Shown in pieces: positions 43,660 to 51,876 of a stretch of 64,000 nucleotides of DNA (the first letter of the stretch is position 1; each line of letters opens with the position of its first letter). The stretch is from Mycobacterium syngnathidarum. Lineage in GTDB: Bacteria > Actinomycetota > Actinomycetes > Mycobacteriales > Mycobacteriaceae. The DNA lies in contig NZ_MLCL01000089.1 in the NCBI RefSeq assembly GCF_001942625.1, forward strand, positions 186,001 to 250,000. The letters are read 5' to 3'. The notes below the pieces were generated by a model, which saw nothing but the letters and a program-made list of their open reading frames with translations, was not told the origin of the DNA and ran no database searches. Position numbers and translations under genes: made by a program.

Positions 43660-45444
43660 TCAGAACCGGTGATCCCCAACCCACAACGCGTTGGTACCGG
43701 TCATGGAACGCTCGAAGCCCTCAACGGCTCGCACCGCCGCTTGCCCGAAGAGTGCACCGACCGCGAGCGGCACCGATGCGGCTGCCGGTTGGGAGGAAGG
43801 CTTCGGCCGCAGCATGTCCAGCAAGGACGATCCGGGATAGGTCAGCACTCGGACCTTGGTGTCCGGATCGAGGCCGGCAAGGACCTTCGCGCGGGTGATC
43901 GCGGTACGCAGACCTCCGAGCTCGTCGACCAGCCCACGCTCCTTGGCGTCGGCACCGGTCCACACCCGGCCCCGGGCCACCTCGTCGACCTCCTCGACCG
44001 CCAGTTTGCGACCTTCGGCCACCCGGGCGATGAAATCTCGGTACAGCAGGCCGGTCTCGGCTTCGATCTGGGTGTGCTGTTCGTCGGTGAACGGTGCATT
44101 CGACGACCAGGCATCGGCATTGGGGTTGGTACGCAAGGAATCCGAGCCAACCCCGAGCTTGTCCTTGAGCTCACGTGAGATCAGCTTGCCGGTGATCACG
44201 CCGATCGATCCGGTGAGGGTGCCTGCGTTGGCCACGATCTCGTCGGCGGCCATCGACACGTAGTAACCACCCGACGCGGCGACCGCGCCCATCGAGGCAA
44301 CGACGGGCTTCCCCCGCTCACGGGCCCGAACCACCTCGCGCCAAATGGTTTCCGAGCCACTGACCGACCCGCCCGGGCTGTCCACACGCAGGACGATCGC
44401 CGAGACATCGTCGTCGGCGGCAGCCTCACGCAGTGCCGCGGCGATGGTGTCGCCGCCGGCACTGGAATTGCCGATCGGAAGTACCTGCGGTCCGCCGCGG
44501 CCGCTGACGATGGGGCCGTGCAAGGTCACCACCGCGATCGTCGGCTTGGATTTGCGGCCCGGGATCTGCGGCGCGGGGACCTTGGGAGACGTCCGTGCGT
44601 ATCGCGAAAGATAAAGTCGCGGCGAGGCATCCGGATGGTTGTCGGCGTCGATACCGGCCTCGACCGGGCCGCCTGACAGTTCGCCGATACGCGCATAGGC
44701 CTCGTCGCGGAACCCGATGCGGTCGACCAGACCGGCCGTCACCGCATCATCGCGCAGCACGGGTGCCCGGTCGGCCAGTGCGTTGACCGCCTCGGTGCTC
44801 AACTGGCGGGATTCGGCGATGCCCTGCCACACCTGCGACTGCAGGCTCTCGATCATCCGGCCGTCGGCCTCGCGCTGTGCATCGGTGTAGCGATCCTCGG
44901 TGAAAACGTTTGCAGCCGACTTGTATTCACCGCGCGCGACGAACTGTGGCTCGATACCCACCTTGTCGAGCGCGTCTCGCAGGAACATCGCATTGGTGGC
45001 GAAACCGACCAGGCCCACCGTTCCCGACGGCTGCATCCAGACCTCGCGGAACGCCGAAGCCAGGTAGTACGACAGCGTGCCCGGGTAGGTCTCGGCCCAG
45101 GCCAATGTGGGCTTGGTGTCACTGAATTCCGCTATGGCGGCCCGCAGTTCCTGCACCGGACCTGGCGCGGCGGCGGGAAGCTGCACCCGCGCGATCAGTC
45201 CGGCCACCCGATCATCCTCAGCGGCTCGGTGGATTGCCGCGATGGCCTGCCGCAGCACGAGCGGCCGGCCGCCACCCGCGATCATCGCCAGCGGGTCGAA
45301 GCCGGCGGTCTCCGGCGGTATCGACAGCAGATCCAACTCCAGCACGCATCCGCTGGGGACTCCATTGTGACGGGCGGTGTCGATCCGCCGGGCCAACACC
45401 TTGAGATCGTCCTGGCCCGGTATCCCGGGGAGAAAGGCGAACAT
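43660..45444 (-). CDS. sppA: Signal peptide peptidase SppA (67K type)
   Basis: 594 aa, the double-domain form. The nucleophile Ser is in the second half, in VVASMGAVAASGGYYVS, with the preceding VDSPGGSVSGSETIW. The first half has the partner region VGLVGFATNAMFLRDALDKV. The general-base Lys of E. coli SppA (YYK) aligns here with Arg (FLR), which is unusual. The protein lacks an obvious N-terminal membrane anchor from ATG 45444. It digests leftover signal peptides at the membrane. It follows rplO as in M. tuberculosis, but a terminator separates them. Confidence 0.9.
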   Translation of the reverse strand: MFAFLPGIPGQDDLKVLARRIDTARHNGVPSGCVLELDLLSIPPETAGFDPLAMIAGGGRPLVLRQAIAAIHRAAEDDRVAGLIARVQLPAAAPGPVQELRAAIAEFSDTKPTLAWAETYPGTLSYYLASAFREVWMQPSGTVGLVGFATNAMFLRDALDKVGIEPQFVARGEYKSAANVFTEDRYTDAQREADGRMIESLQSQVWQGIAESRQLSTEAVNALADRAPVLRDDAVTAGLVDRIGFRDEAYARIGELSGGPVEAGIDADNHPDASPRLYLSRYARTSPKVPAPQIPGRKSKPTIAVVTLHGPIVSGRGGPQVLPIGNSSAGGDTIAAALREAAADDDVSAIVLRVDSPGGSVSGSETIWREVVRARERGKPVVASMGAVAASGGYYVSMAADEIVANAGTLTGSIGVITGKLISRELKDKLGVGSDSLRTNPNADAWSSNAPFTDEQHTQIEAETGLLYRDFIARVAEGRKLAVEEVDEVARGRVWTGADAKERGLVDELGGLRTAITRAKVLAGLDPDTKVRVLTYPGSSLLDMLRPKPSSQPAAASVPLAVGALFGQAAVRAVEGFERSMTGTNALWVGDHRF

Positions 45445-45525
45445 GAATCGAGCCTACCGATCCGCACCTTGCGCGCGCGCCCGGCAGTTAGCCGAGCAGT
45501 CCCCCGCGAGCGGGAGGGCCCCCAA

Positions 45526-45563
45526 CAAAACTGCCCCAAAACCGAAGTTTTGGGGCAGTTTTG
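45526..45563 (-). terminator. Intrinsic terminator of the rplN-rplO ribosomal operon
   Basis: A perfect 17-bp inverted repeat: arms 45526-45542 and 45547-45563 with a CGAA/TTCG tetraloop. The arm reads CAAAACTGCCCCAAAAC. On the minus strand the second arm ends in TTTTG. It lies 18 bp after the rplO stop and before sppA. Confidence 0.85.
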
Positions 45564-45581
45564 CGTCTGCTCGCGCAGTAA

Positions 45582-46025
45582 TTACAGTTCGGTGGCCGAA
45601 CCGCCGGCAGCGGTGATCGCCTCGCGGGCGCTACCGCTGAACTTGTTGGCGGTCACCTCGACCTTGACGGCCAACTTGCCGTCGCCGAGAACCTTGACCA
45701 GGCTGTTCTTGCGAACCAGGCCCTTGGACACCAGCTCGTCGACACCGATGGTGCCGCCCTGCGGGAAGGCCTTGGCGATGTCGCCGACGTTGACGACCTC
45801 GTACTCGGTCCGGAAGCGGTTCTTGAAACCCTTGAGCTTCGGGAGCCGCATGTGGATCGGCATCTGGCCACCCTCGAACGTCGCGGGGACGTTCTTGCGG
45901 GCCTTGGTGCCCTTGGTACCACGACCGGCAGTCTTACCCTTGGAGCCCTCACCACGACCGACGCGGGTCTTGGCCTTCTTCTCCCCGGGAGCGGGCTTCA
46001 GGTCGTGCAGTTTGATAACAGACAT
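45582..46025 (-). CDS. rplO: 50S ribosomal protein L15
   Basis: 147 aa. It shows the typical N-terminus [21 protein letters not shown], the glycine-rich [17 protein letters not shown], and [20 protein letters not shown]. It binds 23S rRNA late in 50S assembly. Start ATG 46025 shares one base with the rpmD stop (TAATG). It is the last ribosomal gene before a strong terminator. Confidence 0.97.
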   Translation of the reverse strand: MSVIKLHDLKPAPGEKKAKTRVGRGEGSKGKTAGRGTKGTKARKNVPATFEGGQMPIHMRLPKLKGFKNRFRTEYEVVNVGDIAKAFPQGGTIGVDELVSKGLVRKNSLVKVLGDGKLAVKVEVTANKFSGSAREAITAAGGSATEL

Positions 46026-46210
46026 TAGGACTCCACCACTTCCACATCAACGAGGTGATGCACAGTCTTGATCAGACCGCGGGTCTGCGCGTTGTCCTCA
46101 CGAACCACGGACTGACGGATCTTCTTCAGCCCCAGGGTGCGCAGGCTTTCGCGCTGCTTCCAGCGTGCGCCGATGGTTCCGCGCACCTGCGTGATCTTGA
46201 GTTCTGCCAT
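46025..46210 (-). CDS. rpmD: 50S ribosomal protein L30
   Basis: 61 aa, full length. It shows [21 protein letters not shown] at the start and [20 protein letters not shown] in the middle, typical of bacterial L30. It is packed between rpsE (2-bp gap) and rplO (1-bp overlap) in the spc operon. Confidence 0.97.
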   Translation of the reverse strand: MAELKITQVRGTIGARWKQRESLRTLGLKKIRQSVVREDNAQTRGLIKTVHHLVDVEVVES

Positions 46211-46212
46211 GG

Positions 46213-46863
46213 TTATGCCGATCCCTCACGCGCTGCTGCGGCAGCCAGCGCTTCGCTCTCGCGCCGGGCCTTCAGCATGCCGGCCGGCGCCACGTCCTCG
46301 AGGGGCAGGCCGCGACGGGCCGCCACCTCTTCCGGCCGCTGGATCATCTTCAGCGCGGCAACGGTGGCGTGCACCACGTTGATCGCGTTGTCGCTGCCCA
46401 GCGACTTGGCCAGGATGTCGTGCACCCCGGCGCATTCCAGCACGGCACGGGCCGCGCCACCGGCGATCACACCGGTACCGGGGCTGGCCGGGCGCAGCAT
46501 GACCACACCGGCGGCCGCTTCACCCTGGACCGGGTGGACGATGGTGCCACCGATCAGCGGGACGCGGAAGAAGTTCTTGCGAGCTTCCTCGACACCCTTG
46601 GCGATGGCGGCCGGAACTTCCTTGGCCTTGCCGTAGCCGACGCCGACCATGCCCTTGCCGTCACCGACGATGACCAGAGCGGTGAAGCTGAAGCGCCGAC
46701 CACCCTTGACCACCTTGGAGACGCGGTTGATCGACACCACGCGCTCGATGTAATTGCTCTTCTCGCCGCTGTCGCGGCCGCCACGGCCACCGCGGTCGTC
46801 GCGACGGCCGCGGCCGCCACGGTTCTCCTGCGCCGGAGCGGCTCCTGCCTGCTCGGCCATCAT
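46213..46863 (-). CDS. rpsE: 30S ribosomal protein S5
   Basis: 216 aa. The N-terminal extension is rich in Arg/Gly/Asp ([17 protein letters not shown]), typical of actinobacteria. The S5 double-stranded RNA-binding domain has [18 protein letters not shown] and [19 protein letters not shown]; the C-terminal domain has [15 protein letters not shown]. It contributes to decoding accuracy. Start ATG 46863 after GAGAGGA; an ATG at 46860 is next. Confidence 0.97.
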   Translation of the reverse strand: MMAEQAGAAPAQENRGGRGRRDDRGGRGGRDSGEKSNYIERVVSINRVSKVVKGGRRFSFTALVIVGDGKGMVGVGYGKAKEVPAAIAKGVEEARKNFFRVPLIGGTIVHPVQGEAAAGVVMLRPASPGTGVIAGGAARAVLECAGVHDILAKSLGSDNAINVVHATVAALKMIQRPEEVAARRGLPLEDVAPAGMLKARRESEALAAAAAREGSA

Positions 46864-46885
46864 GCAGTCCTCTCGTTGACAGTCA

Positions 46886-47302
46886 TCAGAATTTCAGCCC
46901 GCCCTCGCGCGCGGCATCCGCCAGCGCGGCGATCCGGCCGCCATAGGTATAGCCACCACGGTCGAACACCACGGTCTCGACGCCGGCAGCCTTGGCGCGC
47001 TCGGCGATCAGCTGACCGACCCGAACGCTGTGTGCCTTCTTGTCGCCTTCGACCGCACGCACGTCGGCCTCGATCGACGAGGCGGCAGCCAGCGTGACGC
47101 CTTCCAGGTCGTCGACGAGCTGGACGTGGATGTGCCGTGCCGAGCGGTTGACCACCAGACGCGGGGTCTCGGCGGTGCCGGAGACCTTCTTGCGCAACCG
47201 GGCATGCCGGCGCAGCCGGGAGTTGCGGCGGGCCTCAGAGATGTTCTGCCCCACCGGCTTCTTCTTCGTGACAGCTGCTGCGTCAGTCTTTGTAGTAGCC
47301 AT
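46886..47302 (-). CDS. rplR: 50S ribosomal protein L18
   Basis: 138 aa, with an N-terminal extension of about 20 residues ([18 protein letters not shown]) beyond the usual bacterial length of ~117-122. The core shows [33 protein letters not shown] and a C-terminal [20 protein letters not shown]. It binds 5S rRNA in the central protuberance. Start ATG 47302, 3 bp after rplF. Confidence 0.97.
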   Translation of the reverse strand: MATTKTDAAAVTKKKPVGQNISEARRNSRLRRHARLRKKVSGTAETPRLVVNRSARHIHVQLVDDLEGVTLAAASSIEADVRAVEGDKKAHSVRVGQLIAERAKAAGVETVVFDRGGYTYGGRIAALADAAREGGLKF

Positions 47303-47305
47303 GAC

Positions 47306-47845
47306 TTACTTACCTGTCTTTCCGACCTTGCGGCGGATCTGCTCACCCTCGTAACGCACACCCTTGCCCTTGTATGGGTCGGGGCGGCGCAGGCGGCGGA
47401 TGACCGCCGAGATCTGACCGACCTTCTGCTTGTCGATGCCCGAGACCGAGAACTTGGTGGGCGTCTCGACAGCGAACGTGATGCCCTCGGGCGCCTCGAT
47501 CACCACGGGGTGGCTGTAACCGAGTGCGAACTCCAGGCTGGAGCCCTTGAGCTGGACGCGGTAGCCGACGCCGAAGATCTCCATCTTCTGGTTGTAGCCC
47601 TCGGTGACGCCGGTGACCAGGTTGGCCACCAGGGTGCGGGACAGCCCGTGCAGGGAGCGACTGCGTCGTTCATCGTCGGGACGGCTCACCACAATGGCGC
47701 CGTCTTCGTTGCGTTCGACGGTGATCGGCTCGGCGACGTCCAGGACCAGGGTGCCCTTGGGGCCCTTGACCGAGACGTTGCGGCCGTCGATCGTCACATC
47801 GACCCCGGCGGGAACCGGAACCGGCTGCTTTCCAATACGCGACAT
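47306..47845 (-). CDS. rplF: 50S ribosomal protein L6
   Basis: 179 aa. It shows [19 protein letters not shown] at the start, VKGPKGTL, the linker [20 protein letters not shown], and a C-terminal [20 protein letters not shown]. It sits near the GTPase-associated centre of the 50S subunit. It is 13 bp downstream of rpsH in the spc operon. Confidence 0.97.
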   Translation of the reverse strand: MSRIGKQPVPVPAGVDVTIDGRNVSVKGPKGTLVLDVAEPITVERNEDGAIVVSRPDDERRSRSLHGLSRTLVANLVTGVTEGYNQKMEIFGVGYRVQLKGSSLEFALGYSHPVVIEAPEGITFAVETPTKFSVSGIDKQKVGQISAVIRRLRRPDPYKGKGVRYEGEQIRRKVGKTGK

Positions 47846-47858
47846 GTTCTGCTGCCCC

Positions 47859-48257
47859 CTACCAGACGTAAGCGAGGACTTCGCCGCCCACGCCCTGTCG
47901 TGATGCCTGGCGGTCGGTCAGCAGGCCCGAGGACGTGGAGATGATCGCCACGCCCAGGCCGCCGAGCACCCGAGGCAAATTGGTGGATTTTGCGTAGACC
48001 CGCAGGCCGGGCTTGGACACCCGTCGCAGGCCGGCGATGCTGCGCTCACGGCTGGGGCCGTACTTGAGCGAGACCACCAGAGACTTGCCGACACGAGCAT
48101 CCTCGGTGCGGTAGTCGTTGATGTAGCCCTCTTTCTTGAGGATCTCGGCGATGTTCGCCTTGAGCTTCGAGTGGGGCAGAGTCACCTCATCGTGGTACGC
48201 CGAATTGGCGTTGCGCAGACGTGTCAAAAAGTCTGCGATCGGGTCAGTCATCGTCAT
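47859..48257 (-). CDS. rpsH: 30S ribosomal protein S8
   Basis: 132 aa. It shows [20 protein letters not shown] at the start, [20 protein letters not shown] and a C-terminal [22 protein letters not shown]. It binds helix 21 of 16S rRNA and in many bacteria represses the spc operon. A 104-bp gap separates it from rpsZ, the largest inside this ribosomal cluster, and may hold regulatory RNA structure. Confidence 0.97.
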   Translation of the reverse strand: MTMTDPIADFLTRLRNANSAYHDEVTLPHSKLKANIAEILKKEGYINDYRTEDARVGKSLVVSLKYGPSRERSIAGLRRVSKPGLRVYAKSTNLPRVLGGLGVAIISTSSGLLTDRQASRQGVGGEVLAYVW

Positions 48258-48361
48258 GACAACCGGCTCACCTTCCTCGCGGCGGTTCCCTGGTCAGGGC
48301 CTTCCGCAACCTGTTTGGATTGGTCTGTGGTCTGCTTGCGCTCGCGCGCGGTGTCTGCTGG

Positions 48362-48547
48362 TTACCAGCTGGACTTCTGCACGCCGGGCAGCTCACCCGC
48401 GTGCGCCATCTCGCGCAGGCAGATACGGCACAGCCCGAACTTGCGGTAAACCGAGTGCGGACGACCGCACTTGTTGCACCGCGTGTACGCGCGGACCGCG
48501 AACTTGGGCTTCTTGTTGGCCTTGTGGATCAACGCCTTCTTTGCCAT
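48362..48547 (-). CDS. rpsZ: 30S ribosomal protein S14, type Z (zinc-binding)
   Basis: 61 aa, the short zinc form. It has [20 protein letters not shown] with two C-x2-C pairs that bind Zn2+, and starts [20 protein letters not shown]. Mycobacteria usually also carry a zinc-free paralogue elsewhere. It is 4 bp downstream of rplE. Confidence 0.97.
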   Translation of the reverse strand: MAKKALIHKANKKPKFAVRAYTRCNKCGRPHSVYRKFGLCRICLREMAHAGELPGVQKSSW

Positions 48548-48551
48548 GTGC

Positions 48552-49115
48552 TCAGTTCTCCTTGAAGGGGAAGCCCAGCGCCTTCAGCAGCGCACGGCCT
48601 TCGTCGTCGTTGGTCGCCGAGGTGACGACGGTGATGTCCATGCCGCGGGGACGGTCGATGGAATCCACGTCGATCTCGTGGAACATCGACTGCTCGTTGA
48701 GGCCGAAGGTGTAGTTACCGGTGCCGTCGAACTGCTTGGCGTTCAGGCCGCGGAAGTCGCGGATACGGGGCAGGGCGATGGAGATCAGCCGGTCCAGGAA
48801 CTCCCACATCCGGTCACCACGCAGGGTGACGCGGGCGCCGATGGGCATGCCCTCACGCAGCTTGAACTGTGCGATGGACTTGCGGGCCTTGCGGATCTCC
48901 GGCTTCTGGCCGGTGATCAGGGCCAGGTCGTTGACCGCGCCGTTGATCAGCTTGGCGTCACGGGCGGCGTCGCCGACACCCATGTTGACGACGACCTTGA
49001 CGACGCCCGGGATCTGCATGACGTTGTCGAACTCGAACTGCTTGTTCAGCGCCTCACGGATCTCTTCGCGGTAGCGCTGCTTCAGCCGGGGCTGAACCTT
49101 CTCTGGTGCAGTCAT
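48552..49115 (-). CDS. rplE: 50S ribosomal protein L5
   Basis: 187 aa. It shows [34 protein letters not shown] (here [19 protein letters not shown]), and [20 protein letters not shown] near the C-terminus. It binds 5S rRNA and P-site tRNA. Its start overlaps the rplX stop by 1 bp. Confidence 0.97.
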   Translation of the reverse strand: MTAPEKVQPRLKQRYREEIREALNKQFEFDNVMQIPGVVKVVVNMGVGDAARDAKLINGAVNDLALITGQKPEIRKARKSIAQFKLREGMPIGARVTLRGDRMWEFLDRLISIALPRIRDFRGLNAKQFDGTGNYTFGLNEQSMFHEIDVDSIDRPRGMDITVVTSATNDDEGRALLKALGFPFKEN

Positions 49116-49432
49116 CAGATGTCCTTGCCATTGGTCTTGGCGATGCGGACCTTCTTGCCGGTCTCCTCATCGACGCGGTAACCCACACGGGTCGGCTTGC
49201 CGTCGGAATCGACGACCATCACGTTGGACACGTGGATCGCGGCTTCCTGGGTGACGATGCCGCCCGACGATGCGCCGCGCTCGTTCTGCGACTGCGCGGT
49301 GTGCTTCTTGATCCGGTTGACGCCCTCGACGAGGACCTTGTCGCGGGTCGGATAGGCCTCGATGACCTTGCCCTTCGCGCCCTTGTCCTTGCCCGAGACC
49401 ACCAGCACGGTGTCGCCCTTGTGGACCTTCAT
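49115..49432 (-). CDS. rplX: 50S ribosomal protein L24
   Basis: 105 aa. The KOW motif begins at the N-terminus with [20 protein letters not shown], followed by [19 protein letters not shown] and a C-terminal [20 protein letters not shown]. It is an assembly initiator of the 50S subunit. The start shares one base with the rplN stop (TAATG). Confidence 0.97.
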   Translation of the reverse strand: MKVHKGDTVLVVSGKDKGAKGKVIEAYPTRDKVLVEGVNRIKKHTAQSQNERGASSGGIVTQEAAIHVSNVMVVDSDGKPTRVGYRVDEETGKKVRIAKTNGKDI

Positions 49433-49800
49433 TACAAAACCTCCGGCGCCAGCGAGACGATCTTCATGAAGCGCTTCTCGCGCAGTTCCCGGCCGACGGG
49501 CCCGAAGATGCGGGTCCCGCGGGGGTCGTTGTCGGCCTTGATGATCACGGCCGCGTTCTCGTCGAACTTGATGTAGCTGCCATCGGCACGGCGGCGCTCC
49601 TTGACGGTGCGCACCACGACGGCCTTGACGACATCGCCGCGCTTGACGTTGCCGCCGGGGATGGCGTCCTTGACGGTCGCGACGATAACATCACCGATGC
49701 CTGCGTAGCGTCGCGATGAGCCACCGAGCACGCGGATGCACAAGATCTCCTTGGCGCCCGTGTTGTCGGCGACCTTCAACCGCGATTCCTGCTGAATCAC
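49432..49800 (-). CDS. rplN: 50S ribosomal protein L14
   Basis: 122 aa, full length, from GTG 49800 with AGGAG upstream. It shows [40 protein letters not shown] and [20 protein letters not shown]. It is the first gene of this spc-type operon. The preceding S17/L29 genes are not in this window, because an unrelated sulfatase/FGE unit lies upstream, as in M. tuberculosis. Confidence 0.97.
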   Translation of the reverse strand: MIQQESRLKVADNTGAKEILCIRVLGGSSRRYAGIGDVIVATVKDAIPGGNVKRGDVVKAVVVRTVKERRRADGSYIKFDENAAVIIKADNDPRGTRIFGPVGRELREKRFMKIVSLAPEVL

Positions 49801-49926
49801 TCGATCTCCTGACCTGGTTTTGTATGCACGCCAGATACCGACCTGGACGTGCGCGGTCTTTGTTTCCGAAGGGCACGCGGGGCTGACTCAGAACAGCAGT
49901 CAACCGAGGTCTGCCCAAGGCAACCC

Positions 49927-50169
49927 CTACATACTAGGTGAGCACCGCGAATGCGCCAAATCGCCGACGTTTCCTCTCGAGCGTGCGGTGAGACCGCTCG
50001 ACGTCAGCGCGCTCCACCCGACCTCCGCTTGGATGTCATCCGGGGTGAACGTGCGCTCCAGCGCCCAGGTGGTGCGTCGCCACCACTCGCTCCGTCGGTC
50101 GGCCTTGTTCTTCTGCTGCCAGGTGACGATCACGCCGATCGCCGCCAGGCCTCCAACGATCAACGTCAC
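49927..50169 (-). CDS. Small membrane protein, probably with a frameshifted N-terminus
   Basis: 80 aa from GTG 50169. One membrane helix (TLIVGGLAAIGVIVTW) is followed by a basic/aromatic segment (KNKADRRSEWWRRTTWALER). The expected start is ATG 50219, which has a good GGGGAG ribosome binding site. From there the frame breaks in a run of eight G (C run at 50186-50193 on the plus strand) and stops after 17 codons. With nine G the frame would join this one as MGGIRLLGLGGGEAQAWV. It lies on the same strand between FGE and rplN. The function is unknown; it may be an intact, phase-variable or broken gene. Confidence 0.6.
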   Translation of the reverse strand: MTLIVGGLAAIGVIVTWQQKNKADRRSEWWRRTTWALERTFTPDDIQAEVGWSALTSSGLTARSRGNVGDLAHSRCSPSM

Positions 50170-50244
50170 CCAAGCCTGCGCCTCGCCCCCCCCAGGCCAA
50201 GAAGGCGGATGCCGCCCATCAAACTCCCCTGCACTGACAAAGCT

Positions 50245-51120
50245 TCAAGACTTCACGCAGCGAAATCCGATGTGTGTGGTCGAGCTGTCCTGTGACTGCG
50301 GCGACCGTGCCGCCGGACGGTACCGGTGGCAGTACTCCGGTGCGCACAGGTGCGAACCGCCCTTGAGCACCTGGTTGACCATGGGATCCGGGTCGGACGG
50401 CGGTGGGCAGCACGCCGGCGCGTCGGCCGCTGGCCGGTGCTGTCCGGTGAACCGCGTGGTGGTCCACTCCCACACGTTGCCGATCATGTCCGACAACCCG
50501 AACCCGTTGGCCGGGAAACTTCCGACCGGCGAGGTGCCGCGCCAGCCGAGCGCGCCCTCGTTGCGGTATGGGAACCGCCCCTGCCAGGTATTGGCCATCA
50601 ACTGGCCGCCGGGGGTCACCTCGTCGCCCCAGGCATAGGTGCCCTCGACTCCCCCGCGGGCTGCGTACTCCCACTCGGCTTCGGTGGGCAGGCGCCGCCC
50701 GGCCCACGCCGCGTACGCCGCGGCATCGGGGTAGGCCACCTGCACGACGGGGTGGTCAGGCGCGGCCGGGTCACGATCGGGCCCGAAGGGATGCCGCCAG
50801 TTGGCGCCGGGCGCCCAGTCCCACCACTGGCGCCAATCCCGCAGGTCGACGGGGCCGTCGGTGGGCCTGAACACCAGGGCACCGGGCACCAGGTCGGCCT
50901 CGTCCACCCCGGGATACAGCTCTGGATCCATCGGGCGTTCGGCGATCGTGACGTATCCGGTGGCCTCGACGAATGCGCCGAACTGCGCGGTGGTGACGGG
51001 GTCCTTCTCGATGGCGAAGGCGGCGACGGTCGTGGGGTGCACCGGCGCCTCTTCCGGGTAGAACGCCGTCGAACCCATCCGGAAGGTCCCGCCGGGAAGC
51101 TCGATCAGTTCGGTGGCCAC
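50245..51120 (-). CDS. Formylglycine-generating enzyme (sulfatase activator)
   Basis: 291 aa from GTG 51120. The FGE-sulfatase fold is clear: LPGGTFRMGSTAFYPEEAPVH, RLPTEAEWEYAARGG, DMIGNVWEWTTTRF and the C-terminal GFRCVKS. Both active-site Cys are present in GGSHLCAPEYCHRYRPAAR. It is a copper-dependent oxidase that converts the Cys of CxPxR in sulfatases to formylglycine in the cytosol before folding. It is the third gene after the arylsulfatase and a lipoprotein, and is equivalent to Rv0712. Confidence 0.93.
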   Translation of the reverse strand: MATELIELPGGTFRMGSTAFYPEEAPVHPTTVAAFAIEKDPVTTAQFGAFVEATGYVTIAERPMDPELYPGVDEADLVPGALVFRPTDGPVDLRDWRQWWDWAPGANWRHPFGPDRDPAAPDHPVVQVAYPDAAAYAAWAGRRLPTEAEWEYAARGGVEGTYAWGDEVTPGGQLMANTWQGRFPYRNEGALGWRGTSPVGSFPANGFGLSDMIGNVWEWTTTRFTGQHRPAADAPACCPPPSDPDPMVNQVLKGGSHLCAPEYCHRYRPAARSPQSQDSSTTHIGFRCVKS

Positions 51121-51155
51121 GGCACGAGGCTAGTCGGAACCGATGAACGACCGGT

Positions 51156-51872
51156 TCAGCCCGGCATGGTGATTCCGAAGTCGGCCAGCACCGCCGGCCT
51201 GGCTTCGTCGAATCCCGCTGTCCCGCTTGGCGCTTCGAGGCGCACGACCGCCAGGTAATCGCCGCTGCCGGTCCACAGGTGAACGATCCGATCGGCGTAC
51301 TCGGTGCCCTTGCCCGGCTGCTCGGCCAGGATGCCGATCAGCTCCTGGCCGCTGTAACCACAAAGGTCACCGGGTATCACGCTGACGCTGTTGATCGGGT
51401 ACTTCGCGACCCGATCGTCGCTGTATTGCGCGAACGCATCCTTGGCGTCCTTGTTCGTCGGGCTGAGCGTGATCTCGACGGTCATCCCGGCGGGCCCGGC
51501 CAACTTCGCCCCCTCGCCGTGCGATGTCACCTCGGTGAACCCCGCCGGGATCTCGACGGTGAGCGTCGGCGAGCCCGGCACCGAGCTGTAGACGGTGACG
51601 GCGGGTCCACCCGGGGCCGGACAGGTGACCTCACCAGGCGCGAGCACCCGGGTGGTGGTCGGTTCGACGCCGTAGGCCGGCATCTCGAACGACGGCGCCG
51701 ACGATGTCGCGTCCGCAGACGTCGTCGTGGTCCGGGGTGGCGTTGGGTCGGTCGGGGTCGTTCTGGGAATCGTCGTCGAGGCACGTGGTCCCTCGACGGG
51801 GCTGCTGCCACAGGCTGACAATGCCGCGACGGCAATCGCGCCCGTACCCAAGTGGATCAGCATGGCGTTCAT
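51156..51872 (-). CDS. Putative lipoprotein, LpqN/LpqT-like region
   Basis: 238 aa from ATG 51872, 4 bp after the sulfatase stop; frames further upstream are shadows of the sulfatase. A signal peptide ends in the lipobox ALSAC at about residue 21. A Thr/Pro-rich linker covers residues 25-65. The C-terminal ~150 residues contain VEIPAGFTEV, ITLSPTNKDAKDAF and YSGQELIGILAEQPGKG, which resemble the LpqN/DUF-type domain of mycobacterial lipoproteins. It is predicted to be anchored outside the plasma membrane. Co-transcription with the sulfatase suggests a role in its location or substrate handling, which is an inference. Confidence 0.8.
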   Translation of the reverse strand: MNAMLIHLGTGAIAVAALSACGSSPVEGPRASTTIPRTTPTDPTPPRTTTTSADATSSAPSFEMPAYGVEPTTTRVLAPGEVTCPAPGGPAVTVYSSVPGSPTLTVEIPAGFTEVTSHGEGAKLAGPAGMTVEITLSPTNKDAKDAFAQYSDDRVAKYPINSVSVIPGDLCGYSGQELIGILAEQPGKGTEYADRIVHLWTGSGDYLAVVRLEAPSGTAGFDEARPAVLADFGITMPG

Positions 51873-51876
51873 CCGC

